From Aureobasidium sp. EXF-3400 (lineage: Eukaryota; Ascomycota; Dothideomycetes; Dothideales; Saccotheciaceae): 64,000 nucleotides of DNA. The notes under the pieces were generated by a model that made no database searches, was not told where the DNA came from, and saw only the letters and a list, made by a program, of their open reading frames with translations. The DNA is taken from the NCBI GenBank assembly GCA_024195585.1, contig SWBL01000122.1, positions 1 to 64,000 of the forward strand, given 5' to 3'. The position numbers were made by a program, and so were the translations under genes. Positions 1-10,735 of the stretch are shown here, piece after piece. Position 1 is the stretch's first letter. Each line of letters starts with the position of its first letter.

Positions 1-520
1 CACTAGATAATTGACATGGAATGGCATGTTAGCTAGAAGTAGTGGCATGGCATGGCATGGAGCCGAAATTCCACCGATTCCATGTAACATCCGCTCTGCA
101 CAATGACGGCCAGTTTCTGCGGTTGACAACCAACCATCATTGTGTGGATCTCTGCTCAGCGCCAAAGTGTAGAGTGTAGTCCAACATGATACAAGAAACA
201 ACTTCACATATCAGATGACGTATTCGACTTGCTCGGCTTCTGATTTCATGTGCTGCGAAGACCGCCTTCTGTACCGGTGACACGAACGCGAAGGATTGTA
301 ACGACGTCGGGCGATAGTAAGTCCCGAAGGCTTTTGATTAGGCTGCAACTATGGACCTTTGTAAGTACCGACACAGTGACTTATAAGGAGGAGCTCTCCT
401 TTCATAATCAAGGTATACTCTATCTTTCCTACAAAGTATCTTCTGAAAAACTTTCCTTCCTGCTGTACAACAAGACGCGATTTTCTCTGGGTTCACACTC
501 AAGCATCACGGGCAACAACA
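1..520. other. Spacer upstream of the FAD monooxygenase gene
   Basis: I see no gene here. Bases 43-60 are about 3.6 copies of the 5-mer TGGCA. The rest should hold the promoter and 5' leader of the monooxygenase that starts at 521. The open frame across 250-669 begins with GTG and overlaps that gene, so I do not accept it. Confidence 0.5.
43..60. repeat. (TGGCA)n microsatellite
   Basis: About 3.6 perfect copies of TGGCA are read directly. It lies in non-coding sequence near the window edge. Confidence 0.8.
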
Positions 521-1795
521 ATGTCGACATCCTCTCCAAATGTACTCATCTCAGGTTTCGGCATAGCAAGCAGTGTCTTCGCATCTACGTTGCTACGAGC
601 ATATCCACATGCCACCATCACAATCGTCGAACGCGATCCAGCCATGCGTCTCACTGGTGCCAGTGTTGATATTCGATCCTCCGCCGTCGACATCATCAAG
701 TGGATGGGAGTGGAAAAAGAAATCCGCTCAAAGACTACCAAAGAAGAAGGCGTGGAGTTTGTCGACGAGACTGGAAAGTCCTTTGCTACATGGATGGCTA
801 CTGGCAACGAGGATATCCAGACTATGACTTCTGAATATGAGATTTTCAGAGGTGATCTTGCGAGGATCTTCATCAAGGGGATTGAGGATAAGGTGACGAT
901 TGTGTTTAATGAGTCTGTGGCTACATACGAACAGCAAAAGGATAAAGTGCTTGTTACCTTTTCCAACGGCAAGGAAGCACAATCCTATGATATGCTAGTT
1001 GCGGCAGACGGCTTGGCCTCAAAGATCAGAGGAATGATGCTGGGCGTCTCCCCAACCGAACACATCCATGATGAAGGCGTCTATGCTTCCTTCTTCGTCA
1101 TCGAGAAAGACCTTCTCAATGGCTCCAAACTCGCAAAATGGTACAACACCACTGGCGGCCGCGCCATCTTCCTTCGTCCGGACCCTGACCCGCGCGGTCG
1201 CACCAGAGGCCATTTCATGAACTCGGCATGGCCATCTGACACTGTCGCAAGACAGAAAATCACCACTGCCCTGCACGAGGGAAACGAGAGCTACATGCGC
1301 CTCGTCGAAGAAACCTTTGCCGACGTACGCTACCACCAAACGCCCGAAATCCTCCAAGCCATGCGCTCAACACCAGACTTTTACTGTGCGAGGTTTGCCC
1401 AGGTGCGCGCGCCCAAATTCCAAGATGGAAGGGTTGTCTTGCTCGGCGATGCTGGCTACGCCACCCCTGGAATTGGCACCTCGTTAGCTATCATGGGCGG
1501 TCACATATTAGCTGGCGAACTACTCCGTAACGACCTTGATGTTTGTGCAGCTACGAAAGCTTATGAGGAGTTGATGTTGCCGTTTGCCAAGAGCCAACAG
1601 TCGAGTATTGGTGATTATGCCATGCAGCTGCTTAATCCGCAGAGTGCTTGGGGCTTGTGGATCAGGAATACTATCTTGTGGGCACTTATGGTAGCGAAGG
1701 TTGACAAGATTGGTGTGTGGATTGCCAGCAAGTTAGGAGTCAAGGAGCCGAAGATCAAGATGCCTGTATATCCTTGGCCGGAGGTGAAGGCCTAA
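521..1795 (+). CDS. FAD-dependent monooxygenase (group A flavoprotein)
   Basis: Single-exon protein of 424 aa. The N-terminus has a Rossmann dinucleotide motif (GFGIAS, about residues 12-17) followed by an acidic E-R at the end of strand 2, as in FAD-binding folds. A DG motif (AADG, about 160-163) and a GD motif (LLGDAGYATP, about 306-315) complete the signature of single-component flavin hydroxylases of the p-hydroxybenzoate hydroxylase fold. Such enzymes use NAD(P)H and O2 to hydroxylate small, often aromatic, substrates; the substrate here is unknown. The C-terminal 60 residues contain a hydrophobic stretch (SAWGLWIRNTILWALMVAKV) that could associate with membrane. The ATG at 521 sits in a good context (aacaATG). 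No biosynthetic partner lies beside it, so I cannot assign a pathway. Confidence 0.88.
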   Translation: MSTSSPNVLISGFGIASSVFASTLLRAYPHATITIVERDPAMRLTGASVDIRSSAVDIIKWMGVEKEIRSKTTKEEGVEFVDETGKSFATWMATGNEDIQTMTSEYEIFRGDLARIFIKGIEDKVTIVFNESVATYEQQKDKVLVTFSNGKEAQSYDMLVAADGLASKIRGMMLGVSPTEHIHDEGVYASFFVIEKDLLNGSKLAKWYNTTGGRAIFLRPDPDPRGRTRGHFMNSAWPSDTVARQKITTALHEGNESYMRLVEETFADVRYHQTPEILQAMRSTPDFYCARFAQVRAPKFQDGRVVLLGDAGYATPGIGTSLAIMGGHILAGELLRNDLDVCAATKAYEELMLPFAKSQQSSIGDYAMQLLNPQSAWGLWIRNTILWALMVAKVDKIGVWIASKLGVKEPKIKMPVYPWPEVKA

Positions 1796-2583
1796 TGTGA
1801 CGAGAAAGACTGTTGAGGAAGGCACATGGATGGAAGTTGTAATATCATTAGCTAGGATAGAAACAATTAATGACCGAAACGAAACTCCTCTTCATTTCGC
1901 AACATTCCAACTGGGATACCGTCAAGATTTTAGTCGAAGAAATAACAACGTTCATAGAACGAACAGGCTAGGTTGTATCTTCACCGATAGGAGGGCGAGA
2001 GAATTGTGCCAGATCGTGCATTCAAGCAGCCAATCTCTCGAGTATAGAAGCGCAGAAGGAGACACACACGCAGAACGCGTCTCGAAATATTGAACAAGAG
2101 CGACTATCTCTTACCAGTGCCAAAGTGCAAAGAAATCGTGTAGTTCTTTAGCGCTCACTCTGATCATCGGGGGCGTAGGAGAGAGATGAGGGCTCTTGCA
2201 GTATGCTCATGGACCCGGTCGCTTTACTTGATTAGCTGTGTTGCTGCTGACAGAAGAGCTTGGGCAGACCAGCACTTGGGATGCCTACGCGTGAGTGGAC
2301 AAGGATGATCTTCCAGATCACTGGTTATCGAAGGAGAGAGAAGCAAGATCAAATGCTAAAGGGTGCTTCTTTCGTAGGAATGGTCGAAAGATGGTTCATG
2401 CTCAATTAGATGTCTAACTAAGCTCTTCGATTGCTTGATGGAAAAAGTTTCATGGAGGCGCAGGAAGGCTGCCCAGATATATGTACAAAACAGATGAAGA
2501 CCAAAACAAATTTGTACAAACATCTCGCCATGATAGAAGATTAAAAGGTGAGCGAAGATGAAGAACAAAACAAAGAAACCACC
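1796..2583. other. Intergenic spacer between convergent genes
   Basis: It lies between the 3' ends of the monooxygenase (plus) and the ubiquitin protease (minus), so it should contain both 3' UTRs. Small open frames here have no coding look or family motif. I see no RNA gene. Confidence 0.45.
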
Positions 2584-4512
2584 TCAAACCTCAGGCACCA
2601 TGATTTCATAAAACAGCAGGTAAACCTCTCTCTGCATACCCAACACATCACTGGTCTTGGACTCTTTGATCTTGTCGTCACTGATCCTCCACCATCTGTT
2701 ATGTTGGTTTCTCTGTTTCCGTTTTAACCTGCTTAGGTCAAGGCTTTTTCCTGCCTTTGAGGATGTGCGTGCGGTTTGTTGGTATGTGGTGGGATCAGAG
2801 GTTTGTTTTGAAGGACTGTGTGATTGCTGCGGCAAGGGCGTTTCGGCACCACTGCTGCTGCTCACTGTGCTCTTTTCGTCGCCAGTGCCGTCTGCAGTTT
2901 TCTGACGATAGCGGATGGAGAAGCGCTTTTTGGATGAGGATCGCGAGGATGTGCTGTTGCCGCTGCTCGAGGGCGAGTGTGTGAGGCCAGGAGTAGTAGG
3001 CTCGAGCATTGGACTGGGCATGCCGCTTGCTCTCGGTGTTCCTTGAGCCGAGTACATGCCTTGTGTACCCATGCTTAGTTTGGCGCTATATGGTTCCGCG
3101 AGATATTGTCGTCGGAAACTCTCGTAATGACCGCTGTTGTGACCTCCCTTATGCGTTACCACACCCAAAAGACGATAAGAATGCTGATCCAATAATCCAC
3201 CCAACGGTAATGTTTCCGGGAAACTGACTTTGGCCATGTTCTTGCTACTGCTGGAATTGGGATCCCAGACACTTCGCGACAAATGGATGGCGAGGACTTT
3301 GGGAAAGCCACTGATGCGCATGTGACGTGAGATGCGACGTTTGGGGGCTAGAGATGGGTCGGGTAATTTAATGTTCTTTGGTAGAGCTTCCGGATCCGTA
3401 GCGAGTGCGTTCTCAAGGGCGGAGATTTCGTGAGTGAGGAGATTGCGTGTTTGGTCATCCGAGGCGCGTGACAATTCCTTGGTCTTGACTTGGATGGCGT
3501 GTTCCAGACGGCATCTTTCGCATTTGTAGTCGTCAATATGTTCGACTTTCAACATACCATCGAAGCACGCATTAAGCGTGGTCGAGGAATGGTGTGGTAC
3601 GTTGAGGGTTAGTGTAACGAAGCCAGATACTGAAGGCTTGGGTTTGAAATGGCAGGTCATGCATTCAATCTGAGCCTCAATCTTTCCTTCGAAAGGGAAG
3701 CCTGGATCGTCTTGCAAGTCGCCATCTTCTGCATGTGGTGATTGATGCACGCTCTGACGGATCTGCTCAATCTCAGATTTTGCTTGCAGGCCGCGAGCCG
3801 ACTCTACAGGCCTCAGCGTGTTCGGTCGTCCATTGTGTCCATTCTCTTTTGTATCATTCTCAGCTTCCGATAACCTAAGAGTGGCGGTACTAGGACTCTT
3901 CAGCGATTTGGCCTTTCTTCTGGCGTTTCTTCCAGCATGGTATTCCTCGCTTAGCCTCTCGGCCACGATTTGTAGGAACTCTTGGGCGTCTTGTTGCTGT
4001 CGACTGATGCGCGTCCTGAAGGCGGTCTCCATGACACTGACGAATGTACGGGCCGAGATGGTCTTTTTGTAAATAGGTCGCTCGTTAAGCGCATCCAGGA
4101 TGTCCTTGAGTCCAGCTGTAACGAGGCCTTGCTGCAAGCCCAAGACTTTCCAGCTTGGTTCTTTTGTCTCATTCATCTTGACAATGTCCTTGCTCTCGTT
4201 GGGCGAAATCTCATCCTCTAATTGCTCGACAATCGAGTAGATCTCTTTCCCATCCAGCTTTCGTCGGTGAAGTTCTCGGATCAGGTAGATGCGGAGTTCG
4301 GGGAGACCGGCCAGTGTCTGTAAGACTGAATTGATAAAACAGTCATTGGCGGGATTGACGAGGCCAACGACACCTCTCTTGCGGGTTGATCGCGAAGATT
4401 GTGCGGCTTCATCGTCGAGCATAAAGGTGGGGCCAAAGACATAGACGAGGGTGATGGCTGCTAAGGATGCGCCGGCGGCGTATGTCGCGATGGTGAGGGG
4501 TTTGTCGGGCAT
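2584..4512 (-). CDS. Ubiquitin carboxyl-terminal hydrolase (USP), N-terminally membrane-anchored, Ubp16-like
   Basis: 642 aa, single exon. A hydrophobic segment at about residues 7-30 precedes a basic RSTRKR patch, as expected for a signal anchor. The Cys box follows (GLVNPANDCFINS, catalytic Cys about 58). Two CxxC pairs (CMTC and CERC) form the zinc site of the USP fingers. The His box is THKGGHNSGHYESF (about residue 460), and near the C-terminus WWRISDD supplies the Asp-box tail. All catalytic elements therefore look present. The low-complexity Ser/Thr/Pro-rich insert between the His box and the tail resembles insertions in fungal USPs. Yeast Ubp16 and animal USP30 are USPs held in the mitochondrial outer membrane by an N-terminal segment; the same topology is inferred here. 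It should remove ubiquitin from membrane-associated proteins. Confidence 0.9.
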   Translation of the reverse strand: MPDKPLTIATYAAGASLAAITLVYVFGPTFMLDDEAAQSSRSTRKRGVVGLVNPANDCFINSVLQTLAGLPELRIYLIRELHRRKLDGKEIYSIVEQLEDEISPNESKDIVKMNETKEPSWKVLGLQQGLVTAGLKDILDALNERPIYKKTISARTFVSVMETAFRTRISRQQQDAQEFLQIVAERLSEEYHAGRNARRKAKSLKSPSTATLRLSEAENDTKENGHNGRPNTLRPVESARGLQAKSEIEQIRQSVHQSPHAEDGDLQDDPGFPFEGKIEAQIECMTCHFKPKPSVSGFVTLTLNVPHHSSTTLNACFDGMLKVEHIDDYKCERCRLEHAIQVKTKELSRASDDQTRNLLTHEISALENALATDPEALPKNIKLPDPSLAPKRRISRHMRISGFPKVLAIHLSRSVWDPNSSSSKNMAKVSFPETLPLGGLLDQHSYRLLGVVTHKGGHNSGHYESFRRQYLAEPYSAKLSMGTQGMYSAQGTPRASGMPSPMLEPTTPGLTHSPSSSGNSTSSRSSSKKRFSIRYRQKTADGTGDEKSTVSSSSGAETPLPQQSHSPSKQTSDPTTYQQTARTSSKAGKSLDLSRLKRKQRNQHNRWWRISDDKIKESKTSDVLGMQREVYLLFYEIMVPEV

Positions 4513-5294
4513 GTTTGCTGAGTGGTGGGTCTAAAATTCTTCATGCAATGTGTATGCCTGATGCTGATGCTGTGTGGGGTTGGAAGGAGTGGACGCTCTG
4601 AGAATAGGGCTTGCTGAGTGGTCGAGTCAGGTTCGTTTCATCTCATGTCATGCTGGTGCGCAAAGCCTTCTCTCGCCATGGTCTAGACAAGGGAGAGAGA
4701 GCAAGGAAAGGCGCTGCTCCCAGGATCAAGGGCCTCGGATAATAAGGCAACAAAACCAATATCTGGCCCCGGTGTGGGGAGAGGGACCGTGAGATGTCCA
4801 TGTCCCGCTGCTCGTGCGTTTCGCGTGTCCGATCATGGTCTCGTATCCCGTCCATCGCCGGCTACCGGCTATTTCACCATCCGGCAACCATCTCTCTTTC
4901 TTGTCTGACACATCTTCCATCAGCGACGACAACACCTTCATGGCTTGTGCCTCGTCCATCTGACTGCTTAGTCATATGTTCAGCCGTGAGCCATGCACTC
5001 TTGACGCCAACGAACACGGTACGTATCTTGACTATCAGCACCATCCATTCTCGAGCCCAGCCATTGTGATGACCAAGTATAAATATGTTTCAAGACGAGA
5101 CGGAGATTCACTGTGAATGACAACTGCTTCCATTCCTGACATTGGCTTCTCTTTTTATCACGACCTTTTTGTTACTCTTCTGTCAAGACTGCTGGCTGAC
5201 CACATCTGTTACTTGCAGCAAGGCATATTAGAACGACCATCGCGTCTGCATTAGACAGCTTCTACCGTTATATATCATGAAAAACACGACTTTA
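4513..5294. other. Promoter region of the ubiquitin protease gene and 3' flank of the GNAT gene
   Basis: I see no gene in it. Both flanking genes are on the minus strand, so it holds the USP promoter and the GNAT... order is USP downstream of this spacer and the GNAT 3' end on its right edge. A TATAAATAT stretch near 5076 is on the plus strand and has no plus-strand gene to serve. Confidence 0.4.
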
Positions 5295-6002
5295 TCACAC
5301 TCTGAAATCTTCCAGCTTCTTCTTCTGCCTGCCCTGCTCATCAAAATTGCTCTCGTCCAACCATCCCTCAAAAGCCTTCTTCTTGCTCTCCCACTCCGAG
5401 TCCAGCATAGAAAACCAAGTCGTATCTCTGTTCCTTCCATGCTTGTCAATCAGCGCCTGTCTGAAAGTCCCTTCCTCCACAAACCCATATCTTGCCGCTG
5501 CTCTCCTGCTCGGAGCATTGAGACTGTGACACTTCCACTCGTACCGGCGGTATCCCATCTCAAACGCATACTTGGCCATCAAGTACATAGCCTCGGTGGC
5601 AGCAACCGACTTCTGCAGTGCTGACGAAAACATCAAATGTCCAACCTCGATGACACGATTCTTGGGCTCGATGCGTAGGTACGAACACCAGCCCACAGCT
5701 TCTTTCTTGTCGTCGACATGTTTGAGAATGGTGTAGAAGGTCGGGTCTGTAGAAGCTGCTTTGTTGACCATATCCTCGTGGAGTGCTGCGACTGTGGTTG
5801 GACAGGGGTCGTAGGGCATGTAGTCCCACAGTCGTTCATTGGCAGTACCGCCGATAAGCGGGAAGAGTGCTTCGGCATGAATTGGTGATAGTGGTTCTAG
5901 AGTAACGTATTTTCCTTGCATGGTGATCTCCTTTGAAGGCCATGGTGCTGGATTTGTGTTTGTAACCAATTCACCGAGTGGGCGTTCAGGCGTGTTGCTC
6001 AT
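5295..6002 (-). CDS. GNAT-family N-acetyltransferase (RimJ/RimL-type)
   Basis: 235 aa, single exon. After a short polar N-terminus the protein starts the GNAT fold (GKYVTLEPLSPIHAEALF). The middle carries a typical strand 4 (VGWCSYLRIEP...VIEVGHLMFS) and the acetyl-CoA loop region with conserved AATEAMYLMAKYAF. The late motif YRRYEWKCHSLNAPSRRAAARYGFVEEG, with the N-S-x-A core of helix 4, is characteristic of the RimJ/RimL-like acetyltransferase group. The acceptor cannot be read: N-terminal Ser/Ala residues, small amines and antibiotics are all known in the group. It is not close to the siderophore locus and does not look like the hydroxyornithine acyltransferase, so I do not link it to that pathway. 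The ATG at 6002 is the first in frame. Confidence 0.88.
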   Translation of the reverse strand: MSNTPERPLGELVTNTNPAPWPSKEITMQGKYVTLEPLSPIHAEALFPLIGGTANERLWDYMPYDPCPTTVAALHEDMVNKAASTDPTFYTILKHVDDKKEAVGWCSYLRIEPKNRVIEVGHLMFSSALQKSVAATEAMYLMAKYAFEMGYRRYEWKCHSLNAPSRRAAARYGFVEEGTFRQALIDKHGRNRDTTWFSMLDSEWESKKKAFEGWLDESNFDEQGRQKKKLEDFRV

Positions 6003-6489
6003 CTTCGTTTTTGCTCTGAGATCTGATGAACCGGTCCGTGATTGTATTGGAAAAGCGATTGTGTGTTGCTTTTGGTATTAGTATATATGTGTTCAATTGC
6101 TGTGAGTCAGATGTTTATACGAAGCACGGCTGCCCTCGCCGAATCCTTTTGATCACCCAGCTTGCCCTACCGGCCAATTCGGGCATGCACATGCGAATTA
6201 GCCTGAGCTTATCGTAGTACTTTGCACCGTTTCACAGATGTTATTTAAAGGGCGTAAAGACATGAGAATGCGGTTAGAAAGCCAGGATGTCACTGGAACT
6301 GAAGGGAATGCACCGTACTTTGAACAGATAGAGCGGTCTTGACTGAGAGTCCGTTGCATCAGTGCGTGCTCGTGAAAGCATTCAAGCTTAGCGTTGAGAA
6401 TCGAAAGAGGTCTCAAATTCTTGACAAACAGTTCATTAAACATACATTATTGACTCGTTAGAAGTATCTGCGGCCATGGCGCCGCAGCT
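6003..6489. other. Promoter region of the GNAT gene and 3' flank of the peroxiredoxin-like gene
   Basis: No gene seen. On the minus strand a TATATA core lies at 6081-6087, about 80 bp before the GNAT start codon, and could be its TATA element. Confidence 0.4.
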
Positions 6490-7209
6490 CTACAGACGGC
6501 TCTGCGTTTGCTGCGAAGAAGCCTTACCATCCACGATCGTTTTGGCCGCTTCAGCATAGTCGCATACATCAGAACAGTCCTTGGCAATCTGCCTCCATCT
6601 GATCTTGCCTTCGCCATCAAGAGCAAAGCCACCTGAATTCTGCCACCGGTATGATCCTGCGCCTGTAGGCCTCATGTCGATGCCATCCGACTCTTTCAGC
6701 GTCTTCAACGCTCCCATGATATTGCCGTTGACCATTCCAGCCCAGCTTAGCGATCCGACACCCCATGCTGCATAGCTCTTGCGCTCGGGGTCTGCGACGA
6801 TAATATAACGAGTCGGGTTTGGGAATGCTTTCTTGCCACTACGGCACAATGAGTACACAAGAACGCTCGAGTTGCGGTATTCCACGTGTACTTTCAGAGA
6901 GACTTACCCAATATCCTCAAACCACTGTTTGGAGGTGGCCTCGTCACTGTGTTGAACAATCACCACATGCAGCTTTTCGTGCTTGCGACTCTCGGCTGCT
7001 AGCAATTGCACTTCTTTCTCGGCGAAGGGACAACCGCAATGCCGTACGAAAGCCACGAGAGTAGGCGTGCCATTGCCGTGCGTCAAATCAATCGAGCCTA
7101 CAGGTGCTGGAGCCACATCGCCAATCTCCGGAAGCGCAGCCACGGATGGTGATGACTGTGGAAGGATCGATTTGACGGCGGGGATATACGACGCCAAGTA
7201 GCTTGCCAT
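6490..7209 (-). CDS. Peroxiredoxin-like (PRXL2/AhpC-TSA-like) thioredoxin-fold protein, two exons
   Basis: Exon 1 is 7209-6908 and exon 2 is 6838-6490, joined across a 69-bp intron (donor GTAAGT, acceptor TAG), giving 216 aa. The splice restores the frame: ...WFEDIG-GKKAFPNP.... Residues near 52-62 read FVRHCGCPFAEKEV, the CxxC-type redox motif of the PRXL2/AAED1 group of AhpC/TSA-related proteins. The C-terminal half (YIIVADPERKSYAAWGVG, SGGFALDGEGKIRW) matches the last strands of that thioredoxin fold. The family is thought to act in thiol redox reactions, but most fungal members are uncharacterised. No signal peptide is visible, so it is probably cytosolic. Without the intron the gene appears as two unrelated open frames. 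Confidence 0.88.
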
Positions 7210-8308
7210 GCTTGCGATGCCTTGCTGGACTTTCTTGCGGTCTTGTGATGCTGATATGTTGTAATGCCTTTATGGTTTGTTTTTCTGAAATGAGCTAGTG
7301 AGTTGGATAGGTATTTTGCTTCTTACTGTATGAAGATGGTGGGATCGAGGGTCATTATGACCCCGCTGTGACGATTTGGAATGCACTCCGTTAAGGTTGT
7401 TGATCGACGTCATGTCCAATGAGTTTCATGTCACGCTTCTCACAGTCCATACGGTACCAGCAGCCTTGGTCATTGCCAGAGGCACCTACGTACAGCATGA
7501 GGTCGTCGAAAACGACATGAGATTGCATGGAGATGCGACCGTCGTGCGGGAGGTACGAAGCTTGAGGTTGAGATTTGAGCAGCGCGGACGGCACTCAACC
7601 CCTGAAGGATGCCTTGTCCTTGCATCCAAGCGATGTGATTTACTCGCATGCCGATGCAGAGGAAAGAGAGAAAGGGATGATGTGCAAGGTGGACTAAGTC
7701 CGTAGCTGTATCACCATGCCCCGGCGCTTACCGTCCTGCATATTAGGCAGCCAAGAAAGTGTTATCTAAAGAGACTAAAGCTGCAAGAAATGTGATACGT
7801 TCTTCTTCAGCCTCCAGTTCATAAACCAGAGTCAAAACTGATGAAAAAGTAGATCATTCGCGTCAGCCTGCGGAAGTGCAAGACAAGCGACACTGTGCCG
7901 GGAGACATGGAGCATGCCCCAGAGATCTCCCAGCATGTTCCAAAGAGTGGGTTCAACATAAAAAATCTTAGTGGTCAAACATAAGAAGAACAGATACTAC
8001 GATTGATTCTAGCCATTCGGCAAGAGAACTTGTAGGAGAGAAGAAGAGCGGCGAGAGGCCATTTCTTTATATAGCCAGCCATGGTGAAGTGAGTCATGCG
8101 ACCGTAGGCAGCAGCATCGTCGCCAGGCAGCAGCGAATGATGAAGAAAGCACTTGGCCAATAAAAAGAACGAAGAAGCAAGGATGGGAAACTGGAGATCT
8201 TGCTGCTGCTGCTTACCGACAGCAGAGCGCTTAGTGGACGAGTCCTATCCAAAAGACCATGATTTTCTGCGCAAGCTTATGCGAGGCGACGACGCTCTGC
8301 AGTACTGA

Positions 8309-8330
8309 CCTACCTACCTACCTACCTACC
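8309..8330. repeat. (CCTA)n microsatellite
   Basis: About 5.5 perfect copies of the tetramer CCTA in non-coding sequence. Confidence 0.85.
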
Positions 8331-9169
8331 AGAAGCACACAATTTCGCAATGAACCAACGACAATCCGTATGCTTGATACGAACCCAAGGCGACTCAGCA
8401 GATCATCATTTTGCTCAAACAGCACAGGGTTTGGGCTTGGGCGACAACAAAACGTGTCTTCAAGGCAGCAGCCCAACATGGCACAAGGCGACATCGAAAA
8501 CAGCGAGTCACTCTGTCATGCAAACCAAAAGAAATCGACCTACAAGAGACAGGCCTGAAAACCTCCCTGTACGAAATGCAGCGACGATGGCGAGAATCAT
8601 GAACTCGGCAACAAGCAAGCAGGCAACACCGCGCGGACCAAGGCTTTGTGGCGATAAGCCCCTGACGGCTGCTTTAGCGGAGGCGACGGCAGACAGCGGA
8701 CAGCCATCGCAGCCGTCTGTTCTCCTTTTTTAAAAAATCAAGAAACAAATCGCGTCAAGCGCTGTTGAACAGCGAGGTATCGTCGCTGACGGTAGATGGC
8801 GTTGTGTGTTTTACAAGTGGTGGTGTGAATGGCATGATTGGTGTCTCATTCACATGCTGGCCGACAAGAAGTGTGCGGCAACGCGTGCCGAGGGTGGTGA
8901 GTCATAATTTTGGGCGTTTGTCGCGTACTTCAGAAGGCAAGAAGAGAGTTGTTCGACTGTTGCTTGTCTGGCAGCGTCTAGTCGGCATGGCAGTCGTGTA
9001 TCGGCAAGGTGTTGCGGTGTCGATAGGGAAAGAACGACAGCCAGGTTGGTGGAAATGGATAGAAGGATCTGGTCGAAGGTGTTGAAGTGGAGCAAAAGAT
9101 TTGCAGGCGCGAGACAATCAAGGTTTTAGCGTTGAGCGTAAGTGGGTCTTGGCGCTGTGTGGCTGTGGG

Positions 9170-9177
9170 TATAAATA
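9170..9177 (+). promoter_or_regulatory. TATA element (TATAAATA) upstream of the TBP gene
   Basis: TATAAATA is read at 9170-9177, about 620 bp before the TBP start codon, followed by a pyrimidine-rich leader. The distance implies a long 5' UTR or a leader intron. It could also be a chance match. If functional, TBP would bind in its own promoter. Confidence 0.35.
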
Positions 9178-9791
9178 TGTTGGGCATCCCCTTCATTTTC
9201 GCAAATTTCCCGCGCCTTTACGCTTTGCCCGACCCTTTACGCAACGGCGCCCCTCCACATCGTCCCCGCAACTCATTGCAACTCGCCGCATTAAACCAAC
9301 AATCGCTGCGTCCATTACGCGTTATTGTCCAATTTTCTGCCGCGATTTTCTTTGTCCTTCGGCGGACATCTTTGTGAAAGGGTTTCTCTTTGCGGTCACT
9401 TCCGGATTGGGATAGCGCCAAGACTCTCTACCTTCAAGTAACCCGAGTTCACTTGCTGGCATCGCCTTCTCTCTCTACCACAGCACATCCTCCAGGCAGC
9501 ATCTGTAGGAGACACATTCGGTTGTTTCTCTCCCGCTAACGGTACGAGACTATCTATCTCACTTCCGAGCGCATTCGACGCCGCCGCTTTTTCCTTTCAC
9601 TTGTCGCATCGTCGCAACCACTTCACTCTTCCACGAGGTCGTCATTGGCTGCGCATTCATCACCTCTCCTCTCGTCTCATCTCCTGTCGCATAACTACTC
9701 AAGATAATCCTCAAGAATTCCAATCCTGACATCAGTTCGCTTCAGACTGCCTTCTCACACTCCACCGTCCTATCCACAGCTCACCGCAATC

Positions 9792-10735
9792 ATGGAGACT
9801 GTCATCACGCACCCTTCGACCGCCGCTCAGGCCAAGAACTTCACCGCACCCGGCTCTTTGTCCTTCCCAGGTGGCGCTGGTGACCTCACCCCACCTTCAT
9901 CTGAGAAAGATGGACAGCAGACTTCGCAGACAAATGGCGCATACGGGTACGGCAACACTTCTCAGCCTCAGGGTCAGCAGCAGCCTGCTCAGCAAGCAGT
10001 CGCCGCTCAACAGGGCGCTGGGGTGACTCCCGCGACTCCTGCTGCTACTCCTGGCGCTGGTCAGGGTGTCAGTGGCATTGTGCCTACATTGCAGTGAGTA
10101 TCTTCGTGTTGCAACGTTTTGTTGTTGGCATGTTGTTGACATATCGCGCTCGTAAAGGAACATTGTCGCCACGGTGAACCTTGACTGCAGACTCGATCTG
10201 AAGACCATTGCCCTCCACGCTCGTAATGCAGAGTACAACCCCAAGCGTTTCGCCGCTGTCATCATGCGTATCCGCGAGCCCAAGACCACCGCCTTGATCT
10301 TCGCCTCTGGCAAGATGGTCGTCACTGGTGCCAAGTCTGAGGACGACTCGAAGCTCGCTTCTCGCAAGTACGCTCGTATCATCCAGAAGCTCGGCTTCAA
10401 CGCCAAGTTCACCGACTTCAAGATTCAGAACATTGTTGGTTCCTGCGACATCAAGTTCCCTATCCGTCTGGAAGGTCTTGCTGCCCGCCATCACATGTTC
10501 AGCTCTTACGAGCCTGAGTTGTTCCCTGGTCTCATCTACAGAATGATGAAGCCCAAGATCGTGCGTGACTTGCTTCCACCGTGATAATGTGTTCCTTCTC
10601 CTTACTAACATCTCTCAGGTGCTTCTCATCTTCGTTTCTGGCAAGATCGTTCTCACTGGAGCCAAAGTTCGTGAGGAGATCTACCAAGCCTTCGAGATGA
10701 TCTACCCTGTGTTGTCCGACTTCCGCAAGGCCTAA
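9792..10735 (+). CDS. SPT15: TATA-binding protein (TBP), three exons
   Basis: Exons 9792-10093, 10158-10560 and 10619-10735 join to 273 aa. The introns are 64 bp (donor GTGAGT) and 58 bp (donor GTGCGT, acceptor CAG). The first ~90 residues are a species-variable Gln/Pro/Thr-rich N-terminus. The conserved saddle then begins ([17 protein letters not shown]). Both direct repeats are visible: [22 protein letters not shown] in repeat 1 and [22 protein letters not shown] in repeat 2, where the second intron falls exactly between K-I and V-L. The basic stretch between the repeats ([13 protein letters not shown]) is intact. It is the general transcription factor of TFIID, SAGA, SL1-like and TFIIIB complexes in the nucleus. 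The second intron hides the last 38 residues if the gene is read as one open frame. Confidence 0.97.

Larger units (their letters stand above)
7210..9791. other. Long spacer: divergent promoters of the peroxiredoxin-like gene and TBP
   Basis: About 2.6 kb with no gene I can support. Open frames near 8259-8733 are Arg/Ser/Gln-rich in several phases and show no domain. A (CCTA)n tract lies at 8309-8330. From about 9400 the sequence is pyrimidine-rich on the plus strand, typical of a fungal 5' leader leading to the TBP start codon at 9792. Confidence 0.45.

Noticed and set aside
8259..8733. Overlapping open frames of 63-127 codons upstream of TBP
   Set aside because: They occur in all three phases with low-complexity composition and no motif.
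10084..10611. Minus-strand open frames of 174-175 codons across the TBP gene
   Set aside because: They lie opposite the conserved TBP saddle and show no family motif.
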